Shown here: positions 1 to 9,076 of the stretch, in pieces
Layout of the letters: each line of letters opens with the position of its first letter
How positions within the stretch are numbered: position 1 is the stretch's first letter
Source: an uncultured Prevotella sp.
GTDB taxonomy: Bacteria; Bacteroidota; Bacteroidia; Bacteroidales; Bacteroidaceae
Direction: 5' to 3'
Assembly (NCBI GenBank): GCA_900540885.1
Contig: UQHJ01000043.1
Location: 1-20,701 of the forward strand
Length of the DNA stretch: 20,701 bases
The notes under the pieces: generated by a model
The model's input: the letters and a program-made list of their open reading frames with translations, nothing else
What the model was told of the DNA's origin: nothing
The model's database searches: none
Program-made: the position numbers and the translations under genes

Positions 1-30
1 TAAGGATGTGATTATGTTTCATAGAGGAAA

Positions 31-151
31 TGTGCAAATGCTTGGTGAATGTGCAAATGTGCAAATGTGCAAATGTGAGAATGTGCAAATGTGCAAATGG
101 ATGCCTTTTCTTGCAGAGTTTGTGGTATGTGCAAATGTACAAATGTACAGA
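31..151. repeat. Interrupted octamer array TGTGCAAA
   Basis: Ten units of period 8 with consensus TGTGCAAA. One sits at 31-38, six lie contiguously at 50-97 (the fourth is the variant TGTGAGAA), and three at 128-151 drift to TGTACAAA and TGTACAGA. Two unrelated spacers interrupt the array. It ends five bases from the stop codon of the minus-strand desulfidase gene at 156, so it forms the start of that transcript's 3' region. No coding function is apparent. Short open frames across it are low-complexity artefacts. Confidence 0.85.
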
Positions 152-155
152 TGCG

Positions 156-1466
156 CTATTTATGCGTCATAATATCCAGAACGCATCGGTCGGTTTCGTT
201 CATGGCATCAGCACCAATGCTTACTAAGTTGCGAATGCTTTGGTCAACATCGTCGTCGATAATGCCTTCCACGCTTGTGACGCAGTTGCCTTGCATGGCC
301 AACATGGCCGATAGCACGGCGGTACTAACGCCCGTGGTTAACTTTAGCGCGCAACTGGGTTTGGCTCCGTCGCATATCATACCCGTAAGGTTGGCTATCA
401 TGTTTTTCACGGCAAAGGTCATTTGCTCATAATTGCCACCCATTAAATAAGTAATGCCGCAACTGGAACCTGTCGCTGCTACTACGCAACCACATAAGGC
501 CGACAAAGTACCTAAATTGAGTTTTATATAAATGGCCGTGAGGTGTGAGAGCATCAAGGCGCGTGTCATCTCTTCAGCCGTATTATGATTTTCTTCGGCA
601 AAGACGACTACGGGGTTGGTCGCACAGATGCCTTGATTGCCCGACCCTGAATTGCTCATCACAGGTATCATGGCTCCTGCCATACGAGCATCGCAAGCAC
701 ATGAAGTAGACGAAAGTATGTGTGAGAAGATATTGTCCCCCATAATGCCACGTCCTAAGGGACGACTGAGGGCTTTACCTAAACAATGGCCGTAGTTGCC
801 TTCAAGCGAGAGTTGTGCAGCTCGTTTGTTGAGTCGACGCGCTTCGTTTATAAACTCGATGTCGGCTAACGGCATTGTAGTAGCATACTCCCACACTTTG
901 TGCAGATTGAGTTGTAATTTGTCGGTTTGCAGTGCTTCACTATCGGTAGCATCTGAGTCTTGAGGCGTTTCGTGCAATAGATCTACTTCTACCTCGTTGT
1001 CCTTGGCGATGTAGACAAAGCGCGTATGTTCACGTGCTATGACCACGGTAGCTTGGTGCCCATCAGCGTCAGCGGCTACTATTTCTACATACAACTTTTC
1101 AGTCGTATCGCTCTTGAGCGAAATGTTGATGCGGTCTTCGGCAATGAATTGTTTGCCACGCGCTACGGCCTCAGCGTTGCAATCGCGCAACACTTCAAGG
1201 CCATAGGCAGAACGACCTATCAGTGCGCCTAAGGCAATCGCTATCGGCAGTCCGACCATGCCCGTACCAGGAATGCCTACGCCCATGGCATTTTTTAATA
1301 TATTAGCACTCAAGCGTGCTTCAATGTGCGTAGGCAAGCTACCTAATGCCTCAACGGCTCGGCTTGTAGCCAATGCCACACAGATCGGTTCGGTACACCC
1401 AATGGCAGGCACCACCCAATGGCGCACCAATTGGGTTATTTGTTGTTTTTCTTGTTCGGTGAGCAC
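156..1466 (-). CDS. cyuA: L-cysteine desulfidase, CyuA/UPF0597 (serine dehydratase alpha-like) family
   Basis: The 436-residue product matches the CyuA (YhaM) family, which degrades L-cysteine to pyruvate, ammonia and sulfide in the cytoplasm using an iron-sulfur cluster. Visible support: the N-terminal GCTEP motif with Cys24, a glycine-rich SGSGNQG motif near residues 273-279, and further conserved-looking cysteines (CACDAR, LCGC, SSCG, ICDGAKPSC) that could be cluster ligands. The length equals that of the E. coli protein as I remember it. The start is GTG at 1466: the frame has no upstream ATG before an in-frame stop, and this GTG is 11 bases after the stop of the AraC-type gene, so the two are probably co-transcribed. 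The role follows from family membership. Activity on serine or another beta-substituted amino acid is a possible alternative. Confidence 0.88.
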   Translation of the reverse strand: MLTEQEKQQITQLVRHWVVPAIGCTEPICVALATSRAVEALGSLPTHIEARLSANILKNAMGVGIPGTGMVGLPIAIALGALIGRSAYGLEVLRDCNAEAVARGKQFIAEDRINISLKSDTTEKLYVEIVAADADGHQATVVIAREHTRFVYIAKDNEVEVDLLHETPQDSDATDSEALQTDKLQLNLHKVWEYATTMPLADIEFINEARRLNKRAAQLSLEGNYGHCLGKALSRPLGRGIMGDNIFSHILSSTSCACDARMAGAMIPVMSNSGSGNQGICATNPVVVFAEENHNTAEEMTRALMLSHLTAIYIKLNLGTLSALCGCVVAATGSSCGITYLMGGNYEQMTFAVKNMIANLTGMICDGAKPSCALKLTTGVSTAVLSAMLAMQGNCVTSVEGIIDDDVDQSIRNLVSIGADAMNETDRCVLDIMTHK

Positions 1467-1477
1467 AGATATTTCAA

Positions 1478-1888
1478 TTACTTTTTTTCTAATTTAAGAC
1501 GATACGCACGGGGTGTGCAATCGTACACACGGTGAAAAGCCATATAAAAGGTTTGTCGTGACGAAAATCCAGCCAAGAGCCCAATCTCTTCGACCGTCAT
1601 ATCCTTATACTGGGTTGACTGCATCATCTTTACCACATCACGCAAGCGCAGACCATTCACCAAAGCAGTATAGTTGTTCCCTGTACACGCCGAAACTGCT
1701 GCCGAAATGTAACGTGTATTGATGTTCAAGTCTTCAGATAAGCGTAACGTGTTGTAGGTTGGGTCACGATAAAGCTTTTCGCGTGTTAGCTTTTCAAGAA
1801 TCTTGATATAGATTTCGTTAGCTCTTCCAGCCTTTAATCGATTGCAATAGGCTGGTTCTACTCTTAATTTTGGTTTTTCTGTTTTCAT
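1478..1888 (-). CDS. Short AraC-family transcriptional regulator (DNA-binding domain only)
   Basis: The 136-residue protein carries two helix-turn-helix units, about residues 48-70 and 98-119. The second is followed by the AraC signature GFSSRQTFYMAFHRVYDCTP. About 40 residues precede the first HTH, so there is no room for a classical cupin-type effector domain. The open frame extends upstream to 1975, but ATG at 1888 is preferred: it begins a lysine-rich cytoplasmic N-terminus and lies about 20 bases downstream of a TACATTTG promoter motif. The upstream extension would overlap that promoter. It is the first gene of a two-gene unit with the desulfidase, which suggests local control of cysteine or sulfide metabolism. 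How it would sense a signal without a sensor domain is not evident. Confidence 0.85.
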   Translation of the reverse strand: MKTEKPKLRVEPAYCNRLKAGRANEIYIKILEKLTREKLYRDPTYNTLRLSEDLNINTRYISAAVSACTGNNYTALVNGLRLRDVVKMMQSTQYKDMTVEEIGLLAGFSSRQTFYMAFHRVYDCTPRAYRLKLEKK

Positions 1889-1907
1889 AAATAGTATATG
1901 ACGCTTG

Positions 1908-1915
1908 CAAATGTA
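1908..1915 (-). promoter_or_regulatory. Candidate -7 promoter box for the AraC/desulfidase unit
   Basis: On the minus strand this reads TACATTTG, a match to the Bacteroidetes -7 consensus TAnnTTTG. A TTTG lies 14 bases upstream (1930-1933), somewhat closer than usual for the -33 box. It sits about 20 bases before the ATG at 1888. Confidence 0.5.
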
Positions 1916-1951
1916 ATAAAAATTTTTGACAAAAAGTCTTGAACGCAAGCT

Positions 1952-1978
1952 AACTTGGGGGCGATGCGTCCCCACGTC
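1952..1978. repeat. GC-rich dispersed repeat, copy 1
   Basis: The segment contains GGGGGCGATGCGTCCCC followed by ACGTC. A near-identical copy lies at 20652-20678 (GGGGGCGACGCGTCCCC then GCGTC), almost 19 kb away in the same orientation. The core is partly palindromic and much richer in GC than its surroundings. Around it, 1889-2150 holds no convincing gene; a small hairpin, GCGCCAT-gta-ATGGCGC, lies at 2103-2119. Confidence 0.7.
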
Positions 1979-2150
1979 TGAAGCAGTATGCCTTGAACGT
2001 CTGCTTATAGTCGCTTAGCGCGAGGACACGCTTACCCTGACTTCGTCAGTGCGCCACCCCAAACCACCCATATTTTTGACGTAACTCATTGGTTTTCAAT
2101 ACGCGCCATGTAATGGCGCAGAAAAGTGATGAAGTTAGGATTTGAATAAT

Positions 2151-2188
2151 AATAAAGCACCTTCGCAGAAATGCGAAGGTGCTTTATT
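2151..2188 (-). terminator. Strong hairpin terminator at the end of the pilus operon
   Basis: A perfect 17-bp inverted repeat with a GAAA loop: AATAAAGCACCTTCGCA (2151-2167) pairs with TGCGAAGGTGCTTTATT (2172-2188). Read on the minus strand the stem is followed by an A/T-rich ATTATT tract, as expected for intrinsic termination of the operon ending at 2271. It could also work to some extent on the plus strand. Confidence 0.8.
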
Positions 2189-2242
2189 GTGGTACGCTCG
2201 GCATGAGCATTATCTAACGGGTGCAAGTCTTGAGCAAGCCCT

Positions 2243-2269
2243 AATAGGTGATTTTTTTCTTCACCTATT
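2243..2269 (-). other. Hairpin immediately after the 1806-residue gene
   Basis: AATAGGTGA (2243-2251) pairs with TCACCTATT (2261-2269) across a 9-base T-rich loop. It begins two bases beyond the stop codon of the large exported-protein gene on the minus strand and precedes the strong terminator by 55 bases. It may protect the 3' end of the message. The 2189-2242 stretch between the two hairpins shows no gene that I can support. Confidence 0.5.
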
Positions 2270-2270
2270 T

Positions 2271-5200
2271 TCATCTCACCTTTATCTTCACCGTTTTCTC
2301 CATTCTATCTTCCGTGGTCGCCTTTACAATATAGAGCCCCATAGCCACTTGCTTATGCCATGTTGTGGCATTGATGCCAGAGGCCGAAGTAAGGAGCTTA
2401 CCATCGATGGAGTAGATGCTCACAGAGGTAAGTTTGCTGCCCAGAGAACTTACCATGATAGTGCCACTCTGAGGCGAGAAGCAGCGTATGTGGCTATCGT
2501 TGCCACGGCTTGCGGTGTTGTAGATGGCGGTAGTGATATAATATCTGCCATGCTCGTTGGCAGCAATCTCTATGGTATGGTCGGCTGGGGTATAGGTGCC
2601 TGTTTTGGCGTCGAGAATATAGAGTGGGGTGTCAAGATATCTATTTGCCTCCAACTCCACAGCCACCATCTTATTTTCCTTTGCAATCACTCCAAAAGGC
2701 AATATTCCGATATTGGGCAATACATTGAGCGCTGCAGCCTGAGTGCCAGCTATGGTGTAAACCTGCGGAATATCCTCCAGTTCGGTGTTGTTGAGCAGCT
2801 CTATATCCTCATCGTTGCAGAAGTCTTCGTTGGCATCATCCTTCACTATGACCTTGGCCGTAGCCATTTCTTTGCCACCCTCAATAACATGGATGTTCAT
2901 CTTTGCTTTCGTCTCGGCTATTTTTCCTCCACCCGCCTTCCAGCGGTCTGTGGTCATGAGTAGGGTAAAAGTTGCATAGCTTATGCTTTCGTTTGCTTTA
3001 GCCTTTACGAAGAAAGCCTGCATAGGCTCAATCAGCAAATCTTCTTTACGATTGTATGTACCTTCTTTAATGAGATACGCCTTAAGCACACCATCTTGAA
3101 TAGTCCATACTTTTCGTTCAAACTTTGGGTTACCATTGAGGAAGCTATACATACTCAACGTTGCTGTATACGGATTACCAACCATATAATAGCAGTTCTT
3201 GCTATGTGTGTTTGTGGTTAGTTGCTGTTTTATAGTTCCTAATTCATTCGCCGCAGTAACAGAAGCCACATTCAACTTATATATATCCGTTTTATTCACC
3301 GGAACTACCTTGATTAATGTGCCATCTGAATTGTATGGATTGTTATCAACATCAGTATAGAAATATTCTTTATCCTCCTTTGGTAAACGGAAAAGCCACG
3401 TTGGTGTTACATCTTTATAATCGTCACCAGCCTTAATGGCAAATCCTCTGCCATTGGCATACTTTTCGTCCAGCTTGTTGTACACATGACTCCAATATAG
3501 CGACTCTATATTCATTGCGCCATCTGTTATTGTATCAATGCGATTATAACCATTAAAATAGTCATCTGCATTGTAGCCCGTTATACCATCGATTACCTGT
3601 TCGCCGTTGCTGTCCCAATTGCGCTGGTATACTGGTGCTTCCACACGGTTGTTATTTGTAAGAGCAAACTCCATGCGTGTGAAAGCTTCCTTGTTTTCTC
3701 TACCACGCGACCCATACGTAGGATCATCTTTAACTGGCACAAAGAAGTCGCCTGCATATGTATCCTTCAAAGGTGATGAAATGATATTCCATTTATTTTG
3801 AGTTATCTCCTTTTCTATGTAAGCCTTATTATACACAAGGTAAGCTTGATTGAGTAATTCAGCTTGTGGCTTGAAGTATATTTCATCACAAATATTGCCC
3901 TTGAACGTTTCACAAGTAAACCAGCCTTCGCCTGTGTCTGAATGGTCTTTAGTGTTATAGTTCCATGTTGTTAGCATATCGTAAGCAATAGCCGCTGTAG
4001 CCTCCTCGCCCTTATAGTTTGTAAGCTTAAGGGCGATATTGTTTCCTTCGCGGTATACGATATTGCCGAGTCCGGGATATACCTTATCCGTTTGGTCAGG
4101 TATAGTAACCTTAGAGAATTTCATTGGTGTATATGCCTGATTACTGTTTAGCTTGTCGTAAATTCCTGTACCATAATCAGTATAGTCAGTTTTATACAAT
4201 TCAGCTGCAGTAGACCGTTTCCAGTTTAGGTCGTTGTTCCAGTTTGCATTAAGTTTGTTGGCAAGTGTAGAATTCCACGTCAGATATTCTGGCACCACCT
4301 TGAATGTGATGAAAACTTCTCCTGGACACGACATTGTAGACCCCACGACATCTTGTTCGTATGAGAAGTTTAGCTCATACCAATAGCCTTCGTGTAGAAT
4401 ATCCAAAGCATTGTCGTTGTCGAAGAGTAAACTTATATAGCCTTTACCTCCTGTCAGCGAAGTTGCCTCAAGAGTTGTTTCCTTTAGTTTTCCTACAATC
4501 TGCTTTGTAGTAGAACCAAGGTTGAATGTTGGATCGTTTGAATTGGCAACAAACACATTTGAGCCATTCTGAAACTTTATCTTAGCTGCATCTTCAAGGT
4601 TTGCTACAGGCAATCTCAGTTCCTTTCCTGCTGCCAGCATAGCCTTTATTTGTGGCAAGCCTATACGCACGCTACGGTCGTCTGTAGGGTAAGCAACACT
4701 TGCATCACCCAGAGTAAGTTTCGGACCGTCTTTGACGATACGCAGAGTAAAGTACATAGGGTCGGGGCAGATTTCGTATTTTATTGTACCCTCTGTAAAT
4801 GTTGTTGTTACAGGGATTGCAGCCACTTTGTATACCCCAGTCTTTTCTGAGTTATACTGATAGTCGTCAAGATTGTTGCTTGCTGAAAGCAGTAATTGTC
4901 CGTTGTCCACATACTTCCTCAATAGTGCATAGCCTGTAGGATTAATGCTTTTATATTCCGTAGCCAGACCTTTCACTTCGGTATACTCAGCTCTGTCGCG
5001 ATAGTCAGCCAACGTTTCCTGCAACCTGGGAATGGAGGCAAAATTGTTCTCCTTGTCGGGCTCGCTGAAGAACCAGTCTAATTTAACCTTATGCAATGTA
5101 ATTGCACCACCATTCACCACGTCGGTAGTCAGCAACTTTCCGCTAATGTTAACGTTAGGCTTATTAGATCCATCGCACGACACACGCACCGTTGATACGG

Positions 5201-7691
5201 TATTTCCAGTAGCATCCGAAACCGTAAATTTTTGCTGTACAAGCTCAAATTCCTCACTATACAAAGAGCAAACATTAGTGGGTTTGCCCCATTCATCAGG
5301 CTTGTCAGGATCGTCTTCGTTAGGAATAGTTACCGAAATGTAATATTTAGTACCAAAAGCCAAGTTGAAATGGCGATAGGCAAGCAACAGTAGTATATTC
5401 CCGTCCGCGTCCTTTGCAAACATTGGCGAATTGGTGCTGCCTCCTGCTGCATAGCTTGGCAGCATCTTGCTTGCGTTGTATTCAGCAGGCACTTTTGCCA
5501 CACCATATTCATCAGCTTTTCCGTCGCCATCATAGTCGATACCTGCAATAGGATTGCCATTCAAGTCGCATATACGGTAAAACAACTTTGAAGCCACCTC
5601 CACACCTACAACAGCTTGTATGTTCTCGTAGTGAGAGGCTATCATTAGCTTAACGTCGTCGGTATTGTCCGAACCTTCGAGCTGACTTGGACACACCGCT
5701 TTGTTCTGTATCACGTCTATCTTGGCATGCTGTATATATAATCGCAAGTCGTCAATAGCATAGTCGGCACCATTGGTGTTGTCGCACATATTGTCCACCA
5801 CAATACGGAAGTCGGAATAGTTTTCCACTCCTGACTTTTTTCGTATCACCAGTCGGCTATACACCTGGAACCACTTGCCCAGCTGTCTGTCGCCTGCAGT
5901 ATTGTTGGCAAGGTCGCCCGAGCTAAACGACGAAAGCAATCGTTGATAGGTTACTTTGCCCTGCTCGTCCTTTATGACTCCATATAGTCTGAACATCAAC
6001 TGAGGTTGTGTCTTTCCAGACGTAAAGTCAGCCACTGCTCCTGCGAAGATAAGACGCGCTCCCGAACACAAGTCGGCCTTGAAGTCGATAGTTGCAATCT
6101 GTCGGCTCTCATCCGAAGCATCTACATACAAGAAGTGTCCATACTGCTTGCCGCCCGTAAGTTCATAGGTACGGTCGTAAAGTACTTGAGAAGCCCACCA
6201 TTTGTACATCTTTTTTCCACCAGCAGTCTCTTGGCTAGCGTCCGACACACCCGGCACGTTCGCACTCTTGTACAATCCATACTCGCCGTGTATAACACCA
6301 TAATCATCAGGCCAACTTAGGTCGCGCAGTTGTGGATAAGTATAACTATACGCACGTTTGTCCCATTGCGAAGACAGCGTAGAGATGTTGTTAGCTGCTG
6401 TAGGTGCGTCCAATGTCAGCGTATTATTGTCATCGTCAAACGATATAGGCTTTGTAGCTTGCTGATAGTGGGTGTTGAGGTAGCTATATGTGCGGTCGTT
6501 ATCGCCATCAGCAAAAATCTGCTCACGCGTCTTTGGATAAGTATTATTATACAATATCTCGTAATTGGCTATCGGAGCCATGTCGTTGCCATTTTTGGCA
6601 TAACACACAATATACACCACATCTCCAAAAGTAATGGTTGGTTTTGAAGTTGTCTTTCCGTCCAATGTCAACCACCCATTACCATTTGTCATAATGGTAT
6701 TCATGCTTGTAGCCGACCATATCTGATAATTCTCATTAGCATCTCTTGCTAGAATGGTATATTTAGTCTTGGTCTTATCATAAGCACGCCATTGATAACG
6801 TGTAGCCTGCACCATTTTGGTCTTATCAAAGTCGGCACGTTTTATCAGATGTGCATCATCTGCTGCATATACGTGATGATTGGTTTCCTTAAGAGGATAA
6901 AAATAGTAGTTGCTTGGCAACATATTTACGCGTATTGCCATTGAGGAATTCGCGTCTTTAGCACCAAATAATATTTGGCGGTTGTCCTCAATCGTCAAGT
7001 CGGAGTTAGCCGCACGCTTGTCTGTCGGAAACGCATTGACGATATTCTCTGCTATACTCTTTGCCGACCTTATGTGGAAGATATATCGTATTTGCAGTGT
7101 AGGCTCACGCTGGAAATATCGTTTCTTGTTGAAGTAGCCACCAGCCTCAAAGGGGTCAAAGTCGATATATTTACTCACATCACATGCTATTTCCTCTCCT
7201 TCCCAATTAGCGTTTGCCGCCTCGGTTGGTGCAGTATACTTTACACCCTGTCTTATTCTACTCGGTCCATACTTTTCACCACTTATAGACTTTTTCCAAG
7301 CAAACAGACCACGCACATTGTTAGCAGCATCGCTTACCTCTTCCAAATAGCTATGAGTGCTGTTGTATACTGAGAGCCTGCTGCTTTTCATGTCTGTCTT
7401 ATAGTCGTACCATCTGATGTAGCCCTTTGGCTCGTTTGAGCGATTCTGCCATGTACCGTCCGTTGTATATCCTTCAAATGGCAATAGCAAGTCTACCGCC
7501 TTTCCTGGCTCTACATAATAGGTATATTCATACTCATGCACCTGCTGCATCATCTGTCCATAAGGATTGGCCAGAAGCGGTCTGCCAGTCACGCCCTCCC
7601 AATGTTTGAACACACTCTGTTGTGCATGAATGGTGGTGGCACAGCATGCCAACACCAGAAAGCATAAATATATGTATTTGTATTTGTTCAT
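2271..7691 (-). CDS. Giant exported protein with T9SS-type C-terminal domain; candidate pilus tip/adhesin
   Basis: The 1806-residue protein begins with a signal peptide (about residues 1-23, ending IHAQ). It ends with a ~70-residue region resembling the type A sorting domain of the type IX secretion system: IYSIDGKLL, then GLYIVKA and a final lysine-rich beta strand. Around residues 535-650 a segment with LGKWFQVYSR and GADYAIDDLRLYI looks like a MAM or jelly-roll carbohydrate-binding fold. I do not recognise the rest. No von Willebrand A metal-site motif (DxSxS) is evident, unlike P. gingivalis Mfa5, which is also a large T9SS-dependent fimbrial protein. It is last in the pilus operon, six bases after the preceding lipoprotein gene, so close co-expression is likely. 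A tip or adhesin role is inferred from position, size and export signals. Confidence 0.72.
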   Translation of the reverse strand: MNKYKYIYLCFLVLACCATTIHAQQSVFKHWEGVTGRPLLANPYGQMMQQVHEYEYTYYVEPGKAVDLLLPFEGYTTDGTWQNRSNEPKGYIRWYDYKTDMKSSRLSVYNSTHSYLEEVSDAANNVRGLFAWKKSISGEKYGPSRIRQGVKYTAPTEAANANWEGEEIACDVSKYIDFDPFEAGGYFNKKRYFQREPTLQIRYIFHIRSAKSIAENIVNAFPTDKRAANSDLTIEDNRQILFGAKDANSSMAIRVNMLPSNYYFYPLKETNHHVYAADDAHLIKRADFDKTKMVQATRYQWRAYDKTKTKYTILARDANENYQIWSATSMNTIMTNGNGWLTLDGKTTSKPTITFGDVVYIVCYAKNGNDMAPIANYEILYNNTYPKTREQIFADGDNDRTYSYLNTHYQQATKPISFDDDNNTLTLDAPTAANNISTLSSQWDKRAYSYTYPQLRDLSWPDDYGVIHGEYGLYKSANVPGVSDASQETAGGKKMYKWWASQVLYDRTYELTGGKQYGHFLYVDASDESRQIATIDFKADLCSGARLIFAGAVADFTSGKTQPQLMFRLYGVIKDEQGKVTYQRLLSSFSSGDLANNTAGDRQLGKWFQVYSRLVIRKKSGVENYSDFRIVVDNMCDNTNGADYAIDDLRLYIQHAKIDVIQNKAVCPSQLEGSDNTDDVKLMIASHYENIQAVVGVEVASKLFYRICDLNGNPIAGIDYDGDGKADEYGVAKVPAEYNASKMLPSYAAGGSTNSPMFAKDADGNILLLLAYRHFNLAFGTKYYISVTIPNEDDPDKPDEWGKPTNVCSLYSEEFELVQQKFTVSDATGNTVSTVRVSCDGSNKPNVNISGKLLTTDVVNGGAITLHKVKLDWFFSEPDKENNFASIPRLQETLADYRDRAEYTEVKGLATEYKSINPTGYALLRKYVDNGQLLLSASNNLDDYQYNSEKTGVYKVAAIPVTTTFTEGTIKYEICPDPMYFTLRIVKDGPKLTLGDASVAYPTDDRSVRIGLPQIKAMLAAGKELRLPVANLEDAAKIKFQNGSNVFVANSNDPTFNLGSTTKQIVGKLKETTLEATSLTGGKGYISLLFDNDNALDILHEGYWYELNFSYEQDVVGSTMSCPGEVFITFKVVPEYLTWNSTLANKLNANWNNDLNWKRSTAAELYKTDYTDYGTGIYDKLNSNQAYTPMKFSKVTIPDQTDKVYPGLGNIVYREGNNIALKLTNYKGEEATAAIAYDMLTTWNYNTKDHSDTGEGWFTCETFKGNICDEIYFKPQAELLNQAYLVYNKAYIEKEITQNKWNIISSPLKDTYAGDFFVPVKDDPTYGSRGRENKEAFTRMEFALTNNNRVEAPVYQRNWDSNGEQVIDGITGYNADDYFNGYNRIDTITDGAMNIESLYWSHVYNKLDEKYANGRGFAIKAGDDYKDVTPTWLFRLPKEDKEYFYTDVDNNPYNSDGTLIKVVPVNKTDIYKLNVASVTAANELGTIKQQLTTNTHSKNCYYMVGNPYTATLSMYSFLNGNPKFERKVWTIQDGVLKAYLIKEGTYNRKEDLLIEPMQAFFVKAKANESISYATFTLLMTTDRWKAGGGKIAETKAKMNIHVIEGGKEMATAKVIVKDDANEDFCNDEDIELLNNTELEDIPQVYTIAGTQAAALNVLPNIGILPFGVIAKENKMVAVELEANRYLDTPLYILDAKTGTYTPADHTIEIAANEHGRYYITTAIYNTASRGNDSHIRCFSPQSGTIMVSSLGSKLTSVSIYSIDGKLLTSASGINATTWHKQVAMGLYIVKATTEDRMEKTVKIKVR

Positions 7692-7697
7692 AATACA

Positions 7698-9041
7698 CTA
7701 CTCTTTTATAATTTCCACTTTATACGGAATGTCATACCCTAAATGATTGATACCTATCAGCATCTTGTGTATAGCATATCCATTGCGGTTGCCAATTACG
7801 CCCTCTATGGTGTGTCGCGATGGCACTGGTGTGGGCATACGGTCGTATATACATATCCCATCGCCGTCGGGTTGCAACGTCAATGTCTGCCAACCGGCAA
7901 ACACCCAACCGTCGGCTGCATCGACACCAGGTTTGAGTTCTACACCATCGCTTATGCGCACTACATAAGGTATGAGATGGAACTCGCCGTAACTCTTAAA
8001 TCTTACGGTAAGCATCTCGTCGTTCTGCTCAACAATAGGCAGCACGCCAATGGGGGTAAACTGCTCTACCTTGAATCTTACACGATAGTCGTTTAGCTTT
8101 ATTGGTATCTCAAGATAGTCGTTACGCGATATTGTGTTCCAGTTTGACAATGCACCACGATGGTTCATTGTGGCATGGTCGGTCTTAACGTTCACTACAA
8201 AGTAGTTTGGCATTCGAGCTATCGACTCATTGACGTAGAAACTTATTATCGTCGGTGTCGTAGTATTGGCCTTTACCACCACTTCAGGGTCGAGATTTAT
8301 AGTAAACATCTCTTTCGCTGCCGAAGCATTGATATGTGGTTCAACAGCTGTGCCATTGTCCTTGCCGGGCAGCAGATACAGATTGTTGGCCTCGTTCTTG
8401 GTAATATCTGTAAGCGCCACTTTCTTTAGCGTGATGTCGTTTGGTGTGTCGTTGGTTATCTTCAGCTTCACCTTAGCTACCATTCTTATCACTTCGAGAT
8501 CGACATCCGAAGTATTCTTCTTTATCTCTATGGTCTGCTTGTTGCTCATAGGTATGCCGCCTGGAAAGTTGGCTGCCGTAAGCACATTGCCATTTACGGT
8601 ATATAGCTTATTGTCGAAGTCGGCAGGGAGCGGCGTATTAGATGTAGAATAGTCGATATTCGGGTCGAGCCCCACATCCTCAGGTTTAATATTTGCGAAA
8701 GAATAGAATGTCGTTTCGCCTGGTTCTATCTTAGCCGTAAGCGTGCCCACCCAGCTCTTCTCCTCAGCATAATCTTCACTAACAAGCAGATGTTTGATGA
8801 TGCCATGCTGTACAACGATGGTGAAGCAGTTGTTCATCATCTCGCCTTTTTCGGCATTGGCGTCGGTCCATTCCAGCGAACCGCTACTACGTGACGCAGT
8901 GCTTCCTGTCGGGGTTGAAATATTTATGCGCACAGTTACAGGCTTGCTATCAATTGTTGACTCGGTAGTAGGGTCTGACGAGCAACAACATAGAGCAAGT
9001 GATGCAATGAGCGAGACTATCAAAAGCGATATTTTCTTCAT
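7698..9041 (-). CDS. Fimbrillin-like minor subunit lipoprotein (Mfa/Fim accessory)
   Basis: The 447-residue protein has a short lipoprotein signal (MKKISLLIVSL..., lipobox LALC with a run of three cysteines at 18-20). The mid-protein segment RMVAKVKLKITND matches the R-x-x-AKV strand typical of the Bacteroidales fimbrillin superfamily, and NTISRNDYLEIPIKL resembles the family's conserved RNxxY turn. About 120 residues follow that turn, more than in a simple fimbrillin, so it may carry an extra C-terminal module. It lies between a second fimbrillin-like gene and the giant exported protein. In P. gingivalis the equivalent positions hold accessory/tip subunits (Mfa3-4, FimC-E). It could be an adaptor joining shaft and tip, but that is inference. 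Confidence 0.72.
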   Translation of the reverse strand: MKKISLLIVSLIASLALCCCSSDPTTESTIDSKPVTVRINISTPTGSTASRSSGSLEWTDANAEKGEMMNNCFTIVVQHGIIKHLLVSEDYAEEKSWVGTLTAKIEPGETTFYSFANIKPEDVGLDPNIDYSTSNTPLPADFDNKLYTVNGNVLTAANFPGGIPMSNKQTIEIKKNTSDVDLEVIRMVAKVKLKITNDTPNDITLKKVALTDITKNEANNLYLLPGKDNGTAVEPHINASAAKEMFTINLDPEVVVKANTTTPTIISFYVNESIARMPNYFVVNVKTDHATMNHRGALSNWNTISRNDYLEIPIKLNDYRVRFKVEQFTPIGVLPIVEQNDEMLTVRFKSYGEFHLIPYVVRISDGVELKPGVDAADGWVFAGWQTLTLQPDGDGICIYDRMPTPVPSRHTIEGVIGNRNGYAIHKMLIGINHLGYDIPYKVEIIKE

Positions 9042-9076
9042 ATATATTATGTCACTTTTAGTGGTACGGTACTGAT

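Noticed and set aside
31..151. CRISPR array
   Set aside because: Units are 8 bp and contiguous without unique spacers of CRISPR length; no cas genes in the window.
2195..2245. Possible tRNA-like segment (GACTTGCACCCG)
   Set aside because: A cloverleaf could not be drawn; acceptor and D stems are missing.
2086..2274. 62-codon minus-strand frame after the giant gene
   Set aside because: Overlaps the large gene's stop and runs through the terminator hairpin; no domain recognised.
2142..2963. 273-codon plus-strand open frame
   Set aside because: Overlaps the terminator hairpin and the T9SS-type C-terminus on the other strand; composition is that of a shadow frame.
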